Source: Dorea phocaeensis | Lineage (GTDB): Bacteria; Bacillota; Clostridia; Lachnospirales; Lachnospiraceae | DNA length: 64,000 bases | Assembly (NCBI RefSeq): GCF_900240315.1 | Contig: NZ_OEPZ01000003.1 | Span: 248,001-312,000 of the forward strand | Direction of reading: 5' to 3' | Part shown: piece after piece, positions 52,840 through 63,586 of the stretch | How the letters are laid out: each line of letters begins with the position of its first letter | Numbering within the stretch: position 1 is the first letter of the stretch | Made by a program: the position numbers and the translations under genes | Notes under the pieces: model-generated | What the model was told of the DNA's origin: nothing | The model's input: the letters and a program-made list of their open reading frames with translations, nothing else | Database searches by the model: none

Positions 52840-54678
52840 TCAGTGAAAAAAGTTATAGACATCCCTCGCTGATTTTTCATTCATGGATGACAGCTTTTTC
52901 AGCTCTTCTACCGTCGCACTGCGAATCTGATCCAGGTTTTCAAAGTGGCGCATCAGGTCTTTTCGCCTGGCCGGACCGACACCCGGAATATCGTCCAATA
53001 TCGAATGAACCTGTCCCTGACTTCTTAAACTCCTATGGAAAGTAATCGCAAATCTGTGCGCCTCATCCTGAATCCTGGTAATCAGCTTAAACGCTTCGGA
53101 ATCCCTTCGGATGGGAATTTCCTGATTTTGGAAATATAGCCCCCTTGTACGATGATTATCATCCTTTACCATTCCGCAGACCGGAATCGGAAGACGAAGC
53201 CTTTCCAGCACTGACAGTGCAATGTTAACCTGTCCTTTTCCTCCGTCCATCAGGATCAAATCCGGGAAGGCGGTAAATCCATCCTTCTCTTTTCCTTCCT
53301 CCCTTTCCCTAAGGCCATGTTCAAACCTCCTGGTCAGGACTTCATTCATACTTGCATAGTCATCCGGTCCCTGCACACTTTTAATCTTAAATTTCCGGTA
53401 ATCGTTGCGTTTCGGCTTTCCTTTCTCGTAGACCACCATAGAACCGACTGATGCAAATCCGCTGGTGTTGGAAATATCAAACGCTTCCATCCGTACCAGT
53501 CCCGAAAGCCCCAAAAGCTTCTCCAGTTCTTTTACTGCACCAACGGTTCTACCTTCTTCTCGTTTCAGGCGCTCTTTGTCTGTACTAAGCACAAGTGCCG
53601 CATTCTTCGCCGCCAATTCTACCAATTTTTCCTTGCTTCCTTTTTGGGGAATCCGAAAGTGAACCTTATGACCTCTGCGTTCTGAGAGCCAGGCTTCCAG
53701 CACTTCCTGATCTTCTACCTTCTCCGGCAGCATCAGTTCGGAAGGAATGTACGGGGTACCCGCATAGAACTGTTTAATAAAGCTGGAAAGAATCTCTCCC
53801 GGAAGATCTCCCTTTGCTATTTTTAAATAAAAATGATCTCGTCCGATCAGTCTTCCCCCGCGGATAAAGAATACCTGTACCACAGCATCTTCCTCTTCTG
53901 TTGCAACCGCCAGTATATCCCTGTCTTCTCCTGCCGTATCGGTAATCTTCTGCTTCTGTGCAATCTTTTGAACACTGGACAACAACTCCCGATATTCAAT
54001 TGCTTTCTCAAATTCTAACGCCTCGGATGCCGCCTGCATCTTCTCCTCTAAACTTTTCAGGATTCCATCATAATTCCCCCCCAGGAAACTAAGCACTTCC
54101 CGGACAGATTCTCGATATGCTTCCTCTGAAACATATCCCTGACACGGAGCCTCACACTGGTGAATATGATAATTCAGGCAAGGCCTCTCTTTCCCAATAT
54201 CCCGTGGAAGCCTGCGGCTGCAGGTTCTAATATGATACAACTTGTGAATCAGATCGATGGTATCCTTCACTGCTCCTGCACTGGTATAAGGCCCGAAGTA
54301 CTTTGCTTTATCCTTCACCATTTTCCTTGCCATCAATACCCGTGGATAAGGTTCATCCACCGTCACCTTGATAAATGGATAGGATTTGTCATCCATCAAC
54401 ATCGTATTGTATTTGGGCCGGTGTTCTTTAATCAGATTACATTCCAATACCAGAGCTTCCAGTTCTGAGTCCGTCACAATATACTCAAACCGCGTGATAT
54501 GTGTCACCATCTGTTCAATCTTAACCCCTTTATTTCGGCTGCTCTGAAAGTACTGCCTTACCCGGTTCTTCAGACTGATGGCTTTCCCAACGTAAATAAT
54601 TTCATCCTTCTCACCATGCATCAGATAGACTCCCGGTTTTCCCGGAAGTTTTTTTAATTCCTCCTGTATATCAAACAT
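52840..54678 (-). CDS. uvrC: Excinuclease ABC subunit C (UvrC)
   Basis: Makes both incisions in nucleotide excision repair. The 612 residues comprise the GIY-YIG nuclease (PGVYLMHG and IIYVGKA, residues 15-95), [11 protein letters not shown], a UVR motif (about 200-235), the RNase-H-like second nuclease ([11 protein letters not shown] and [10 protein letters not shown]) and a C-terminal helix-hairpin-helix pair ([12 protein letters not shown] and [15 protein letters not shown]). Standard length. It starts after GGAGAGC and has a candidate promoter at 54738-54767. Confidence 0.98.
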   Translation of the reverse strand: MFDIQEELKKLPGKPGVYLMHGEKDEIIYVGKAISLKNRVRQYFQSSRNKGVKIEQMVTHITRFEYIVTDSELEALVLECNLIKEHRPKYNTMLMDDKSYPFIKVTVDEPYPRVLMARKMVKDKAKYFGPYTSAGAVKDTIDLIHKLYHIRTCSRRLPRDIGKERPCLNYHIHQCEAPCQGYVSEEAYRESVREVLSFLGGNYDGILKSLEEKMQAASEALEFEKAIEYRELLSSVQKIAQKQKITDTAGEDRDILAVATEEEDAVVQVFFIRGGRLIGRDHFYLKIAKGDLPGEILSSFIKQFYAGTPYIPSELMLPEKVEDQEVLEAWLSERRGHKVHFRIPQKGSKEKLVELAAKNAALVLSTDKERLKREEGRTVGAVKELEKLLGLSGLVRMEAFDISNTSGFASVGSMVVYEKGKPKRNDYRKFKIKSVQGPDDYASMNEVLTRRFEHGLREREEGKEKDGFTAFPDLILMDGGKGQVNIALSVLERLRLPIPVCGMVKDDNHRTRGLYFQNQEIPIRRDSEAFKLITRIQDEAHRFAITFHRSLRSQGQVHSILDDIPGVGPARRKDLMRHFENLDQIRSATVEELKKLSSMNEKSARDVYNFFH

Positions 54679-54737
54679 ACGCTCTCCTTCTTATGTTCAC
54701 AGCAGACTGGTTTTCCCCTGTCGCATCTTGTTCGATT

Positions 54738-54767
54738 ATTTTACCACATACTTAGAAAAAATGAAAA
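54738..54767 (-). promoter_or_regulatory. Candidate uvrC promoter
   Basis: Minus strand: TTTTCA (54767-54762), 18 bp, TAAAAT (54743-54738) preceded by TGTGG, as in the hprK promoter. Confidence 0.45.
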
Positions 54768-54794
54768 GAAGAAAGTCCAGATACAAAACAATAA

Positions 54795-54851
54795 AAAGAG
54801 AGACAACTGGATTTCCAATCATTCCGATCTTCTCTCCTTGTGTCTCTCTTT
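54795..54851 (-). terminator. Terminator after ftsH
   Basis: AAAGAGAGACA (54795-54805) pairs with TGTCTCTCTTT (54841-54851). On the minus strand it begins 5 bases after the ftsH stop codon and ends in TTTTTATTGTTTTG. Confidence 0.82.
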
Positions 54852-54855
54852 CTTA

Positions 54856-56790
54856 TTATCCCTCCAGCTCTTCTGGCTCTACTGGATTCATCGCAATCCG
54901 CTCTTCCTGCTTTGCTTCCGTATCTGGTGTAATTCCTTCCACCTCATGGAAGATTTCCATAAATTCCTTTCCGGTAATGGTTTCTTTCTCAATCAGAAAT
55001 GCCGCAATTTTATCCAATGATGTCCGGTGTTCCCTCAACATCCGTTTTGCTTCTTCATATGCGGCTTTTAGCATTACCATAACTTCCTGATCGATCTCTG
55101 AAGCAGTCTCCTGTCCACAGTTGCTGACCGGTCTTCCGTCCAGGTATCGGTTCTGAATTGATTCCAGGCCAATCAAGCCAAACTTCTCACTCATACCGTA
55201 CTGTGTAATCATTGCACGGGCAACACTGGTCGCCTTCTCAATGTCATTGGCCGCCCCGGTCGTCACCGTATCAAATACAACTTCTTCTGCCGCACGTCCT
55301 GCCAGCATACCAACCAGCATTGCCTGCAGCTCCTTCTTGGTATTCAGGAACTTTTCTTCCTCCGGTGTCTGCATTACATAACCAAGAGCCCCCATGGTTC
55401 TTGGAACAATCGTAATCTTCTGTACCGGCTCTGCATCCTTCTGAAGAGCGCTTACCAGCGCATGTCCCACTTCATGGTAGGAGACGATTCTTCTCTCCTC
55501 CTGACTCATAATACGGTCCTTCTTCTCTTTTCCAACCAGAACCACTTCCACGGCTTCAAAAAGATCGGCCTGTGAAACTGCCTTTCTTCCGTGTTTTACC
55601 GCATTAATAGCAGCTTCATTGATCATATTGGCAAGATCAGATCCTACCGCTCCGGAAGTTGCCAGTGCGATCGCCTCCAGATCAACCGTCTCATCCATAC
55701 GCACGTCTTTTGAGTGCACCTTTAAGACATCAACTCTTCCCTTCAGATCCGGCTTTTCCACTACAATTCTTCGGTCAAATCGTCCCGGACGCAAAAGCGC
55801 AGGATCCAGAATTTCCGGACGGTTGGTCGCTGCCAGAAGAACCAGTCCCTTATTGCTTTCAAATCCATCCATCTCTGCCAGAAGCTGATTCAAGGTCTGT
55901 TCCCTCTCATCATTGCTTCCCATCTGATTGTCCCTGCTTTTTCCAATGGCATCGATCTCGTCAATAAAGATAATACATGGAGCCATCTGCTGTGCCTGCT
56001 TGAACAGATCACGCACTCTGGATGCTCCGACTCCAACATACATCTCTACGAATGCCGAACCACTTAAAGAGAAGAACGGCACCTTCGCCTCTCCTGCAAC
56101 CGCCTTGGCAAGAAGCGTCTTACCAGTTCCCGGAGGCCCCACCAAAAGCGCACCTTTTGGAAGTTTCGCTCCAACGCTCGTATATTTGCCCGGATTATGC
56201 AGGAAATCCACTACTTCCTGCAGCGATTCTTTTGCCTCGTCCTGACCTGCTACGTCCTTAAATGTTACGCCTGTCGATTTTTCCACATACATCTTGGCAT
56301 TACTCTTTCCAACGCCCATCATGCCTCCGCCTTTGGACATCTTTCTCGTCATCCATACGATCATTCCCACCAAAAGCGCAATCGGAAGAAAGGTGGCAAC
56401 TAACTGCCAGATCACTGCCGATGTTGTATCAGGAATCTCCTGGCTGTATTTTACTCCAGCTCTGTTCAGAGTCTCCGGCAGCTTCTCATCATTCACTACA
56501 CCGGTATAATATTTCCTGGATGGCTGTTCCTTTCCATCTTTATCCTTCATTTCTTTTGTCTTAATCAGGATTTTATCATTTTCAATTTCAACTTCTTCTA
56601 CATGTCCTGTCTTTACCAAACGCAGGAATTTATCATAACTGATTTCCTTTTCTGCTCCGCTGCCCTGGAATTGATACAGTGCTAACACCAGAATACTGGT
56701 AATTACAGCAACCAGAATCACAAATGAAAAGCCCTGCTTATTATTTTTATTATTTGGATTCGGCTTGTTCTTATTATTTTGATTGTCCAT
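54856..56790 (-). CDS. ftsH: ATP-dependent zinc metalloprotease FtsH
   Basis: Membrane AAA protease for quality control. From the ATG at 56790 the protein has 644 residues: an Asn/Lys-rich N-terminus, TM1 (21-41), a small outside domain, TM2 (126-148), Walker A GPPGTGKT (218-225), Walker [12 protein letters not shown], the arginine-finger region RPGRFDRR, and the zinc site HEVGH at about 430. The longest frame begins at 56883, but AGGAGGAG lies just before 56790, where FtsH starts normally begin. A strong promoter is at 56846-56874. Confidence 0.98.
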   Translation of the reverse strand: MDNQNNKNKPNPNNKNNKQGFSFVILVAVITSILVLALYQFQGSGAEKEISYDKFLRLVKTGHVEEVEIENDKILIKTKEMKDKDGKEQPSRKYYTGVVNDEKLPETLNRAGVKYSQEIPDTTSAVIWQLVATFLPIALLVGMIVWMTRKMSKGGGMMGVGKSNAKMYVEKSTGVTFKDVAGQDEAKESLQEVVDFLHNPGKYTSVGAKLPKGALLVGPPGTGKTLLAKAVAGEAKVPFFSLSGSAFVEMYVGVGASRVRDLFKQAQQMAPCIIFIDEIDAIGKSRDNQMGSNDEREQTLNQLLAEMDGFESNKGLVLLAATNRPEILDPALLRPGRFDRRIVVEKPDLKGRVDVLKVHSKDVRMDETVDLEAIALATSGAVGSDLANMINEAAINAVKHGRKAVSQADLFEAVEVVLVGKEKKDRIMSQEERRIVSYHEVGHALVSALQKDAEPVQKITIVPRTMGALGYVMQTPEEEKFLNTKKELQAMLVGMLAGRAAEEVVFDTVTTGAANDIEKATSVARAMITQYGMSEKFGLIGLESIQNRYLDGRPVSNCGQETASEIDQEVMVMLKAAYEEAKRMLREHRTSLDKIAAFLIEKETITGKEFMEIFHEVEGITPDTEAKQEERIAMNPVEPEELEG

Positions 56791-56845
56791 CTTACTCCTC
56801 CTGTACCTCCTCTTATATCTTCTTATATATAGAGGATACCTTATC

Positions 56846-56874
56846 ATTATACGAACCCCTTTTCTGGAAATCAA
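56846..56874 (-). promoter_or_regulatory. ftsH promoter
   Basis: Minus strand: TTGATT (56874-56869), 17 bp, TATAAT (56851-56846), 56 bp before the start codon. It diverges from the DUF1846 promoter. Confidence 0.7.
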
Positions 56875-56893
56875 TAAAAACATTATGAAAAGA

Positions 56894-56923
56894 TTGTAAA
56901 CAACCTATATCCTGTAGTATACT
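56894..56923 (+). promoter_or_regulatory. Promoter of the DUF1846 gene
   Basis: TTGTAA (56894-56899), 18 bp, TATACT (56918-56923), 63 bp before the start codon. Confidence 0.6.
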
Positions 56924-56986
56924 TGAGAGGATAGTGTTTATACTACCATAAAGACGATTAACCTAATTCAAACAAGAGGAGTACAT

Positions 56987-58462
56987 ATGAAAAAAGGATT
57001 TGACAACGAAAAATATCTTCAAATGCAATCTTCCCACATCCGGGAGCGTATCAATCAGTTTGATAACAAACTGTACCTGGAATTTGGCGGAAAGCTATTT
57101 GACGACTATCATGCATCCCGTGTCCTTCCTGGATTCCAGCCGGACAGCAAGCTTCGGATGCTTAAGCAACTGGCAGACCAAGCTGAGATTATCATTGTAA
57201 TCAGCGCCGAAGATATTGAAAAGAATAAGATCCGCGGCGACCTTGGCATCACGTATGATTCTGATGTCCTCCGCCTGATGGATGTTTACCGCGAACACGG
57301 CCTGTATGTAGGCAGTGTCGTAATTACCAAATACAGCGGACAGGAGTCCGCAACACTGTTTAAAAACCGTCTGGAAAAACTCGGAATCCGGGTATACCGC
57401 CACTATGTGATCCCTGGATATCCATCCAATGTTCCGCTGATTGTCAGCGAAGACGGTTATGGAAAAAATGACTATATCGAAACCTCCCGCCCTCTGGTTG
57501 TAATAACCGCACCTGGTCCGGGAAGCGGAAAAATGGCCGTATGCCTTTCCCAGCTCTACCATGAGCACAAGCGCGGAATCAGCGCTGGATATGCCAAATT
57601 CGAGACTTTCCCAATCTGGAATATCCCATTGAAGCACCCGGTCAACTTAGCTTATGAAGCGGCAACTGCCGACTTAAACGACGTCAACATGATCGATCCG
57701 TTCCACTTGGAAGCTTACGGAAAGACAACCGTCAACTATAACCGCGACGTAGAAATCTTCCCTGTATTAAACGCAATGTTCCAGCGCATTTACGGTGAGA
57801 GTCCCTACAAGTCACCAACAGATATGGGGGTAAATATGGCCGGCAACTGCATCTGCGACAATGATGCATGTATAGAAGCATCCTGTCAAGAGATTATCCG
57901 CCGCTATTACGATTCTCTTCGCAGACTCTTAATCGGCGCATGTTCGGATGCTGAAGTGGATAAGATTGAGATGCTGATGAATCAAGTTGGCGTTACCGTT
58001 CACGACCGCCCGGTTGTAGACGCCGCATTAAACAGAGAAAAAGAAACTGGAGCGCCAGCCGCTGCACTTCAGCTTCACGATGGTCGGATTGTCACCGGAA
58101 AGACCAGCAATCTGCTGGGCGCATCTGCCGCTCTCCTTCTGAACGCATTGAAGGAACTGGCAGAAATCCCGCACGAATGCCATGTCATCTCCCCGGAAGC
58201 AATCGAGCCAATTCAGAAATTAAAGACCCAGTATCTGGGAAGCAAGAACCCGCGCCTTCACACCGATGAGGTCTTGATTGCCCTCTCTGTCAGCGCCGCT
58301 ACTAATGAAACCGCTCAGCTTGCGCTGAATCAGCTGCCAAAGCTGAAGGGCTGTCAGGCACACACCTCCGTGATGGTCGGATCCGTAGATATGAAACAAT
58401 TCAAAAAGTTATCCATACAGGCAACCTTTGAAGCCAAATATGAGAAGGATGCTGCCCTTTAA
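56987..58462 (+). CDS. DUF1846 family protein
   Basis: A 491-residue cytoplasmic protein of a family known from structures but without an established reaction. It opens KKGFDNEKYLQMQSSHIRER and has a kinase-like loop APGPGSGKMAVCLSQLYHEH in the middle, suggesting nucleotide or phosphate binding. Further markers are FETFPIWNIPLKHPVNLAYE and DMGVNMAGNCICDND. Full length with a good AGAGGAG site. It diverges from ftsH and converges with the DUF1275 gene, 7 bp apart, without a visible terminator between them. Confidence 0.93.
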   Translation: MKKGFDNEKYLQMQSSHIRERINQFDNKLYLEFGGKLFDDYHASRVLPGFQPDSKLRMLKQLADQAEIIIVISAEDIEKNKIRGDLGITYDSDVLRLMDVYREHGLYVGSVVITKYSGQESATLFKNRLEKLGIRVYRHYVIPGYPSNVPLIVSEDGYGKNDYIETSRPLVVITAPGPGSGKMAVCLSQLYHEHKRGISAGYAKFETFPIWNIPLKHPVNLAYEAATADLNDVNMIDPFHLEAYGKTTVNYNRDVEIFPVLNAMFQRIYGESPYKSPTDMGVNMAGNCICDNDACIEASCQEIIRRYYDSLRRLLIGACSDAEVDKIEMLMNQVGVTVHDRPVVDAALNREKETGAPAAALQLHDGRIVTGKTSNLLGASAALLLNALKELAEIPHECHVISPEAIEPIQKLKTQYLGSKNPRLHTDEVLIALSVSAATNETAQLALNQLPKLKGCQAHTSVMVGSVDMKQFKKLSIQATFEAKYEKDAAL

Positions 58463-58469
58463 TACTGCT

Positions 58470-59204
58470 TTATGCCTTTCGTATTGTCAGAAAGACGATC
58501 AGCAGTAACAGGCAGCAAATCCAGACACTATATACTCCAAAGATTCCACAAAGCAGGGCTCCAAGAATAGCTCCTACGATAAAAATCCCTATGATTCCAA
58601 AGTAGTGAGCCGCTTGGATCCCTGCTTTTTCTTCTTTATTAATCAAAAAACGGAATAATTTTTCCGTTCCGGAACGCAAGTTTCCTGTGCACATGGTTGT
58701 TGCATAGGGCAGACTTTTCATCGTTCGGAAACTGTTCACCTGCAGTGAGCACACAAATGAAATGGTAATGTTTACCGCTGCGTCAGGTACACTTTGTGGA
58801 ACGAATCCAACAATCAGAATCAAAATCATCTCAATCGCGATAATCCAGTGCTCCAGCCTCCCCATTTCCCGCATAGCTCCATACTTTTTTATCACCTCTG
58901 TCACAAATACGCCCAGCGCAAATGCTGCAATCGGGATCAGATAATAGACCGCCTTCTCTATATTCCCCTCTGCAATTTTCAGACCAAGCAGTACCATATT
59001 TCCCGTCTGGGCATTTGCAAATACCCCTCCTCGCATCAAATATGTATAGGCATCTAAGAATCCGCCCACCAAAGCAAGAAGCGCCGCCACACGGAACGTT
59101 TCGTGAACCGGGATCGCCAGACGATCCCGGATTCTCTGCCCCTTTATCCTTCTACCTGGCTGCTCTTTTCGTATCTGTTGTTCTTCCTTTTTTTCTTCCT
59201 TCAT
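58470..59204 (-). CDS. DUF1275 (YoaK-type) membrane protein
   Basis: A 244-residue protein with about six hydrophobic segments. The family signatures are VGGFLDAYTYLMRGGVFANAQTGN near the N-terminus and MCTGNLRSGTEKL in the third quarter. The long basic N-terminus (KEEKKEEQQIRKEQPGRR) is cytoplasmic. Transport is suspected for this family but no substrate is known. The longest frame starts at 59216 directly against a GGGGG stretch; ATG 59204 gives a better, if long, 12-base spacing. Confidence 0.87.
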   Translation of the reverse strand: MKEEKKEEQQIRKEQPGRRIKGQRIRDRLAIPVHETFRVAALLALVGGFLDAYTYLMRGGVFANAQTGNMVLLGLKIAEGNIEKAVYYLIPIAAFALGVFVTEVIKKYGAMREMGRLEHWIIAIEMILILIVGFVPQSVPDAAVNITISFVCSLQVNSFRTMKSLPYATTMCTGNLRSGTEKLFRFLINKEEKAGIQAAHYFGIIGIFIVGAILGALLCGIFGVYSVWICCLLLLIVFLTIRKA

Positions 59205-59263
59205 TTTCGTCTTCATCCCCCTGCTGTCTTTTTTCTCTTGTATATTAGAAACTATATTAGAAA

Positions 59264-60364
59264 TCAGGAAAACTCCTTTCTGGCACTTTCCAGCGCTTCC
59301 GCAATCACCTGGTGCATATCATAATAACGATACATTCCCAGACGCCCGCCAAAAATCACCCGATCTTCCTGATCTGCAAGTGCTTTATATTTCTCATATA
59401 AGCGATTATTCCTCTCGTCATTGATCGGATAATAGGGTTCCTCTTTCCCCATCCAGTCCGCCGGATACTCTCTGGTGATCACCGTCTTTGGCTGTGTTCC
59501 GAATTCAAAATGCTTATGCTCAATGATCCGCGTATAGGGAACCTCATACTCCGTATAATTCACCACTGCATTTCCCTGATAGTTAGGGGTATCCATCACT
59601 TCTGTCTCAAAGCGAAGACTTCTATAGTCCAACTTCCCATAACACTCTCCGTAATATGCATCAATCATTCCGGTAAATACCACCCGGTCTGCCAGTCTGT
59701 CAAACTCTTCTCTCGCCTGAAAATAATCCGTATTCAACCGGATCTCCACTCCGTCTAGCATCCGTTCCACCATCCGGGTATATCCCCCCACCGGGATTCC
59801 CTGATAGCTGTCATTAAAATAATTATTATCATAGGTATATCGAACCGGAAGCCTCCGAATAATAAAGCTTGGAAGTTCCTTCGCCCGTTTCCCCCACTGC
59901 TTCTCTGTATATCCCCGAATCAACTTTTCATAAATATCTTTTCCCACCAGTGAAAGAGCCTGCTCCTCCAGGTTCTTAGGCTCGCACACGGCTGCTTCCC
60001 GGATCTGACTCTTAAGCTTCTCTTTGGCTTCCTCAGGGGTCTTAACCCCCCACATCTGATAAAAAGTATTCATGTTAAATGGAAGGTTATAAACCTCATC
60101 CTTGTATCTCGCCACCGGACTGTTGGTGTAGCGGTTAAACACTGCAAACTGCTGCACATATTCCCAGATCTTCCGGTCGGAGGTATGGAAAATGTGCGCG
60201 CCATATCGGTGCACCTGAATTCCTTCTACCTCTTCTGTATACACATTTCCGCCAAGGTGGCTTCGTTTATCGATCACAAGAACTGTTTTTCCCGCCTGTT
60301 TTGCCTGTTGGGCGAACACCGCTCCAAACAGCCCTGCACCAACGATCAGATAATCATATTTCAT
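59264..60364 (-). CDS. glf: UDP-galactopyranose mutase
   Basis: Flavoenzyme that interconverts UDP-galactopyranose and UDP-galactofuranose for surface glycans. The 366 residues have the FAD-binding DYLIVGAGLFGAVFAQQA start, VIDKRSHLGGNVYTE, RYGAHIFHTSD and, near the end, the flavin-contact segment VIFGGRLGMYRYYDMHQ. Length and motifs are normal. It stands alone between the DUF1275 gene and sbcC; no galactofuranosyl transferase is in the window. It implies galactofuranose in this organism's envelope. Confidence 0.96.
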   Translation of the reverse strand: MKYDYLIVGAGLFGAVFAQQAKQAGKTVLVIDKRSHLGGNVYTEEVEGIQVHRYGAHIFHTSDRKIWEYVQQFAVFNRYTNSPVARYKDEVYNLPFNMNTFYQMWGVKTPEEAKEKLKSQIREAAVCEPKNLEEQALSLVGKDIYEKLIRGYTEKQWGKRAKELPSFIIRRLPVRYTYDNNYFNDSYQGIPVGGYTRMVERMLDGVEIRLNTDYFQAREEFDRLADRVVFTGMIDAYYGECYGKLDYRSLRFETEVMDTPNYQGNAVVNYTEYEVPYTRIIEHKHFEFGTQPKTVITREYPADWMGKEEPYYPINDERNNRLYEKYKALADQEDRVIFGGRLGMYRYYDMHQVIAEALESARKEFS

Positions 60365-60394
60365 AATCGTTTCCTTTCTACTACTCTATTCATT

Positions 60395-63300
60395 CTACAC
60401 TTCTTCCCAGTGAACCAAACTTCCCTGATCCGACCTGGTTACAACTAACTTACAGTCAATCTGCTCCTTCAATTCATTGACATGAGAAATAATCCCCACC
60501 AATCGATTTCCACCGGCAAGGTTGTTTAACACGCGAATGGCTTGTTCTCTTGCCTGATCATCCAGCGATCCAAAGCCTTCGTCCACGAACATGGTTTCCA
60601 AATGAATAGCTCCCGCCGTCCGCTGTACAATATCCGCCAATCCAAGTGCCATAGACAAGGACGCCATAAAGGACTCGCCTCCTGACAGGGTCTTGACATC
60701 TCTGGTCGTGTCACTTGCCACATGGTAGATATCCAGATCAAGTCCCGTCTGTCCTCTGCCGCTAAGATCCTCCACACTTCTGCACCGCAGCAGGAATTCG
60801 CCGCCGTTCATCTCTGTCAGACGCCGATTGGCTGCATGAATAATCTGCCGAAAATGCTGCCGCTGTACATAAGTCTCCAGATCCAGCTTCACACTGCCGC
60901 TTAAAGTACCATTTGCCGTCCGGCTCAGATTACCGATTACGGCATACTGTTTTTCAAGCTGCCCCTGCTTCTGCGACGCCTCCATCAGATAGGTCAAGAC
61001 TTCCTGATTCTTCGCATTCATTCCATGGAGTTTCATCTGATGCTCTCGTACCGTTTCAAGATTTTGAGCCGTCTCAGATATACGCACCTCCAGGGCATTT
61101 AAATCCATAGGAGCCCGCCCGGCAAGCTCAGCGGTGAGTGTCTGCTCCATCCCGGAAGCTTCATGAACCCTTGCCCGATAGGCCTTTATCTTTTCTTCTA
61201 ATTCTCCTTGTTTTGCTTCTGAGAGAAGCGCTTTCTGGTATGCTTCCTCCGTCGCAAATCCCTGACTGGCAAGACTTAAGACATAAGCTCTCTTCTCTTC
61301 CTCCCACTCAGCAGACCACTTCTTTATCATCCGATCCGCCTCCTGTATCCGACCTTCCAGCTCCTGTACCAAAGACGCTTTTTTCTGCTCCTGTTCCTCC
61401 GCTTCCTGCATTCGACGCCTGGCATCTGCTTTTTCAGTCTTCAATTCCTGAAGACGCCGGGCTGCCTCCTGCTTCGCCGCATAAGGAAGGGCTTCTCTTC
61501 CCGCCTGCAGCGTTCCCTCTAAGATCTGTACCTTACGTTCTGCTTCCCGGTAAGGCTCTTCTTCCTCCAAAAGATGCTGTTCCAGTTTTTGAATTCTCTC
61601 AGAAAGCTCCTGTTCCGCCATTTTTGCTTTCTCATACTGCCTTTGCTGTTCTTCTGCCTGTCCAATTTCCAGCTGACACTTCTTCAGTCTCTGTTCACAT
61701 CCATCCACTGCTAGAAAAACTGCCTGCCCGATCCGTTCCCAGCTATTTTCTGCCGTGCGTTTTTCTTCCTCCCAGACAATTCCAAGCTTCCCGCACTCCT
61801 TCGCAAACGCCTCCCACCTTGCCCGGTAATCCGCCGCTTTCGTCCGAAACGCCTCTTCCGACTGGTCTCTTAACTGTTCCAGTTCATCCCTCCTCTTCCG
61901 TGCCTGATTTACTTCTTCCTGCGAAAGGGTATCTCCTTCCATCTGACACGGGTTCGGATGCACTTTGGATCCACAGACAGGGCAAGCCTCTCCTTCCACC
62001 AATTGCCTTGCAAGAATTCCTGCCTGCGCTTTCAAAAAATTCTGCGCAAAAAACTCATACCGCTCATGCGCACTTAAGTATGCCTGACGGTCATGTACCG
62101 CCTTCTCCTGAACCTTACGAATCTCTCCTTCCTGACGCTCCAATTGGCTCTTTCTTTCTGTCAGCTCTGCCAGCTTTCGTTCCTCTTCTTCCAGCGTTTT
62201 CTTCTGTGTCTTTAGACTGAAAAGCCGTTCCTTACTGCCTGCACAAAGATCCATCTTCTCCCGGCATTCCTGCTGCACTTTTCTGTCCCTTTGTACCTCT
62301 TCTTTCCATCCTCGCTGTCGATTCCAAAGCGTTTCTTTCTGGCTTTTCCTCTTCTTAAGCTCCGCTTCCAGTTCTTCGATATGGCTATATCGCTCCATCG
62401 CATCCATAAGTTTCGGTCCGTTAGCTATCCATCTTTCTTCCGCCTCTTCCCGGAAAATGCGAGCCTGTTCTTTTTGAAGCATCCGCTCCTTAAGAAGCCG
62501 CCGTTCTTCTTCTAACTGCTCTTTTGTCTTCCGAATCAGCTGTTCTTGTTCCTTCACTCTTTTCTCTGTCTGCCGATACAAAAGTTCTTGCCTTTGAACC
62601 GGCTCCGCCTGTTTTCCAAGCAATAACCGCTTCTCTATTTTTTGAACCGCTTCTCTTTCTTCTTCCAACGCCTGCTGTTTTTCTCTTACCTTGTTCAGAG
62701 AATCCCAAAGCTTCTGAATCGACTCTGCCTCCTTTTTGGTTCCATTCAATGTATACAACTGCTCCTGCAGGCTTTTTTGCTCTTCCTCTTTCTTCAGCTC
62801 CCACTGTCTGCCGCGCTGAATCATCCACTCTAAGTTCTCCAGCACCTCTTCATAGGGAAGCACCTCCAACTCTCGTAATTCCTCCCACCGCTTTCGCTTT
62901 TCTTCCTCTTCTTCCAATAATTCAAGATACTCCACACGGTTTAGCTGTGCGCCCGCACTTTTTAAGTTGTTCTCCAGTCTGCTGTAAAGCTCCGATGCCG
63001 AACGCTTCAGATTCTCCTGCACATCCGCATACAGGCGGGTCTGAAAAATTCTGGAAAAAATAGCTTTTCGTTCTTTTGATTCCGCATGCAGAAGCTTCAG
63101 GAAATCTCCCTGGGCAATCATGGCAATCTGTGTAAACTGATCCACATCCATTCCCATAATCTCTGCAATTTTGGCATCTGTCTCCCGCTTCTTTCCCTGA
63201 TAAACACTGCCGTCCGGAAGCATCAGCTCTACCCCTGGCGCCTCCTTTACATAACGCAAGGATCCGTCTTTACCGCGCCGTTTTCCCAGGCGTAAATATT

Positions 63301-63586
63301 CCGGATTCCTGCGTATGGTATAGCATTTTCCGCTGCTGGAAAAGGTATATTTCACGTATGTGTCCGTCTCCTTTTGTGCATATTGGCTTCGCATCATATT
63401 ACCATCCCGCCGTCCGCCACTGGTCTGATCATAAAGCGCATAGGTAATGGCATCAAAGATCGTCGTCTTTCCGGCGCCAGTATCTCCTGTCACTAAAAAG
63501 AGACCTTGCTTCACCTGTGTAAAATCAATTTCCACTTTCCCGGCATAAGATCCAAATGCCGACATTTCAAGCCTTACCGGTCTCAT
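60395..63586 (-). CDS. sbcC: Nuclease subunit SbcC (SMC-like ATPase)
   Basis: Large coiled-coil ATPase of the SbcCD nuclease, which cuts hairpins and protein-blocked DNA ends. The 1063 residues have Walker A GDTGAGKTTIFDAIT at the start, two long charged coiled-coil arms, the zinc hook at Cys535-Pro-Val-Cys538, the ABC signature LSGGESFMASLSMALGLAD and Walker B MFVDEGFGSLDD. The start codon overlaps the sbcD stop codon (ATGA), so both subunits are made from one message. Hairpin-cutting activity is of interest given the long palindrome near prfA. Confidence 0.97.
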   Translation of the reverse strand: MRPVRLEMSAFGSYAGKVEIDFTQVKQGLFLVTGDTGAGKTTIFDAITYALYDQTSGGRRDGNMMRSQYAQKETDTYVKYTFSSSGKCYTIRRNPEYLRLGKRRGKDGSLRYVKEAPGVELMLPDGSVYQGKKRETDAKIAEIMGMDVDQFTQIAMIAQGDFLKLLHAESKERKAIFSRIFQTRLYADVQENLKRSASELYSRLENNLKSAGAQLNRVEYLELLEEEEEKRKRWEELRELEVLPYEEVLENLEWMIQRGRQWELKKEEEQKSLQEQLYTLNGTKKEAESIQKLWDSLNKVREKQQALEEEREAVQKIEKRLLLGKQAEPVQRQELLYRQTEKRVKEQEQLIRKTKEQLEEERRLLKERMLQKEQARIFREEAEERWIANGPKLMDAMERYSHIEELEAELKKRKSQKETLWNRQRGWKEEVQRDRKVQQECREKMDLCAGSKERLFSLKTQKKTLEEEERKLAELTERKSQLERQEGEIRKVQEKAVHDRQAYLSAHERYEFFAQNFLKAQAGILARQLVEGEACPVCGSKVHPNPCQMEGDTLSQEEVNQARKRRDELEQLRDQSEEAFRTKAADYRARWEAFAKECGKLGIVWEEEKRTAENSWERIGQAVFLAVDGCEQRLKKCQLEIGQAEEQQRQYEKAKMAEQELSERIQKLEQHLLEEEEPYREAERKVQILEGTLQAGREALPYAAKQEAARRLQELKTEKADARRRMQEAEEQEQKKASLVQELEGRIQEADRMIKKWSAEWEEEKRAYVLSLASQGFATEEAYQKALLSEAKQGELEEKIKAYRARVHEASGMEQTLTAELAGRAPMDLNALEVRISETAQNLETVREHQMKLHGMNAKNQEVLTYLMEASQKQGQLEKQYAVIGNLSRTANGTLSGSVKLDLETYVQRQHFRQIIHAANRRLTEMNGGEFLLRCRSVEDLSGRGQTGLDLDIYHVASDTTRDVKTLSGGESFMASLSMALGLADIVQRTAGAIHLETMFVDEGFGSLDDQAREQAIRVLNNLAGGNRLVGIISHVNELKEQIDCKLVVTRSDQGSLVHWEEV

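Noticed and set aside
61138-62220. 360-residue plus-strand open frame
   Set aside because: Antisense to the sbcC coiled coil; Leu/Pro/Ser-rich, as expected from the complement of Glu/Lys/Gln codons.
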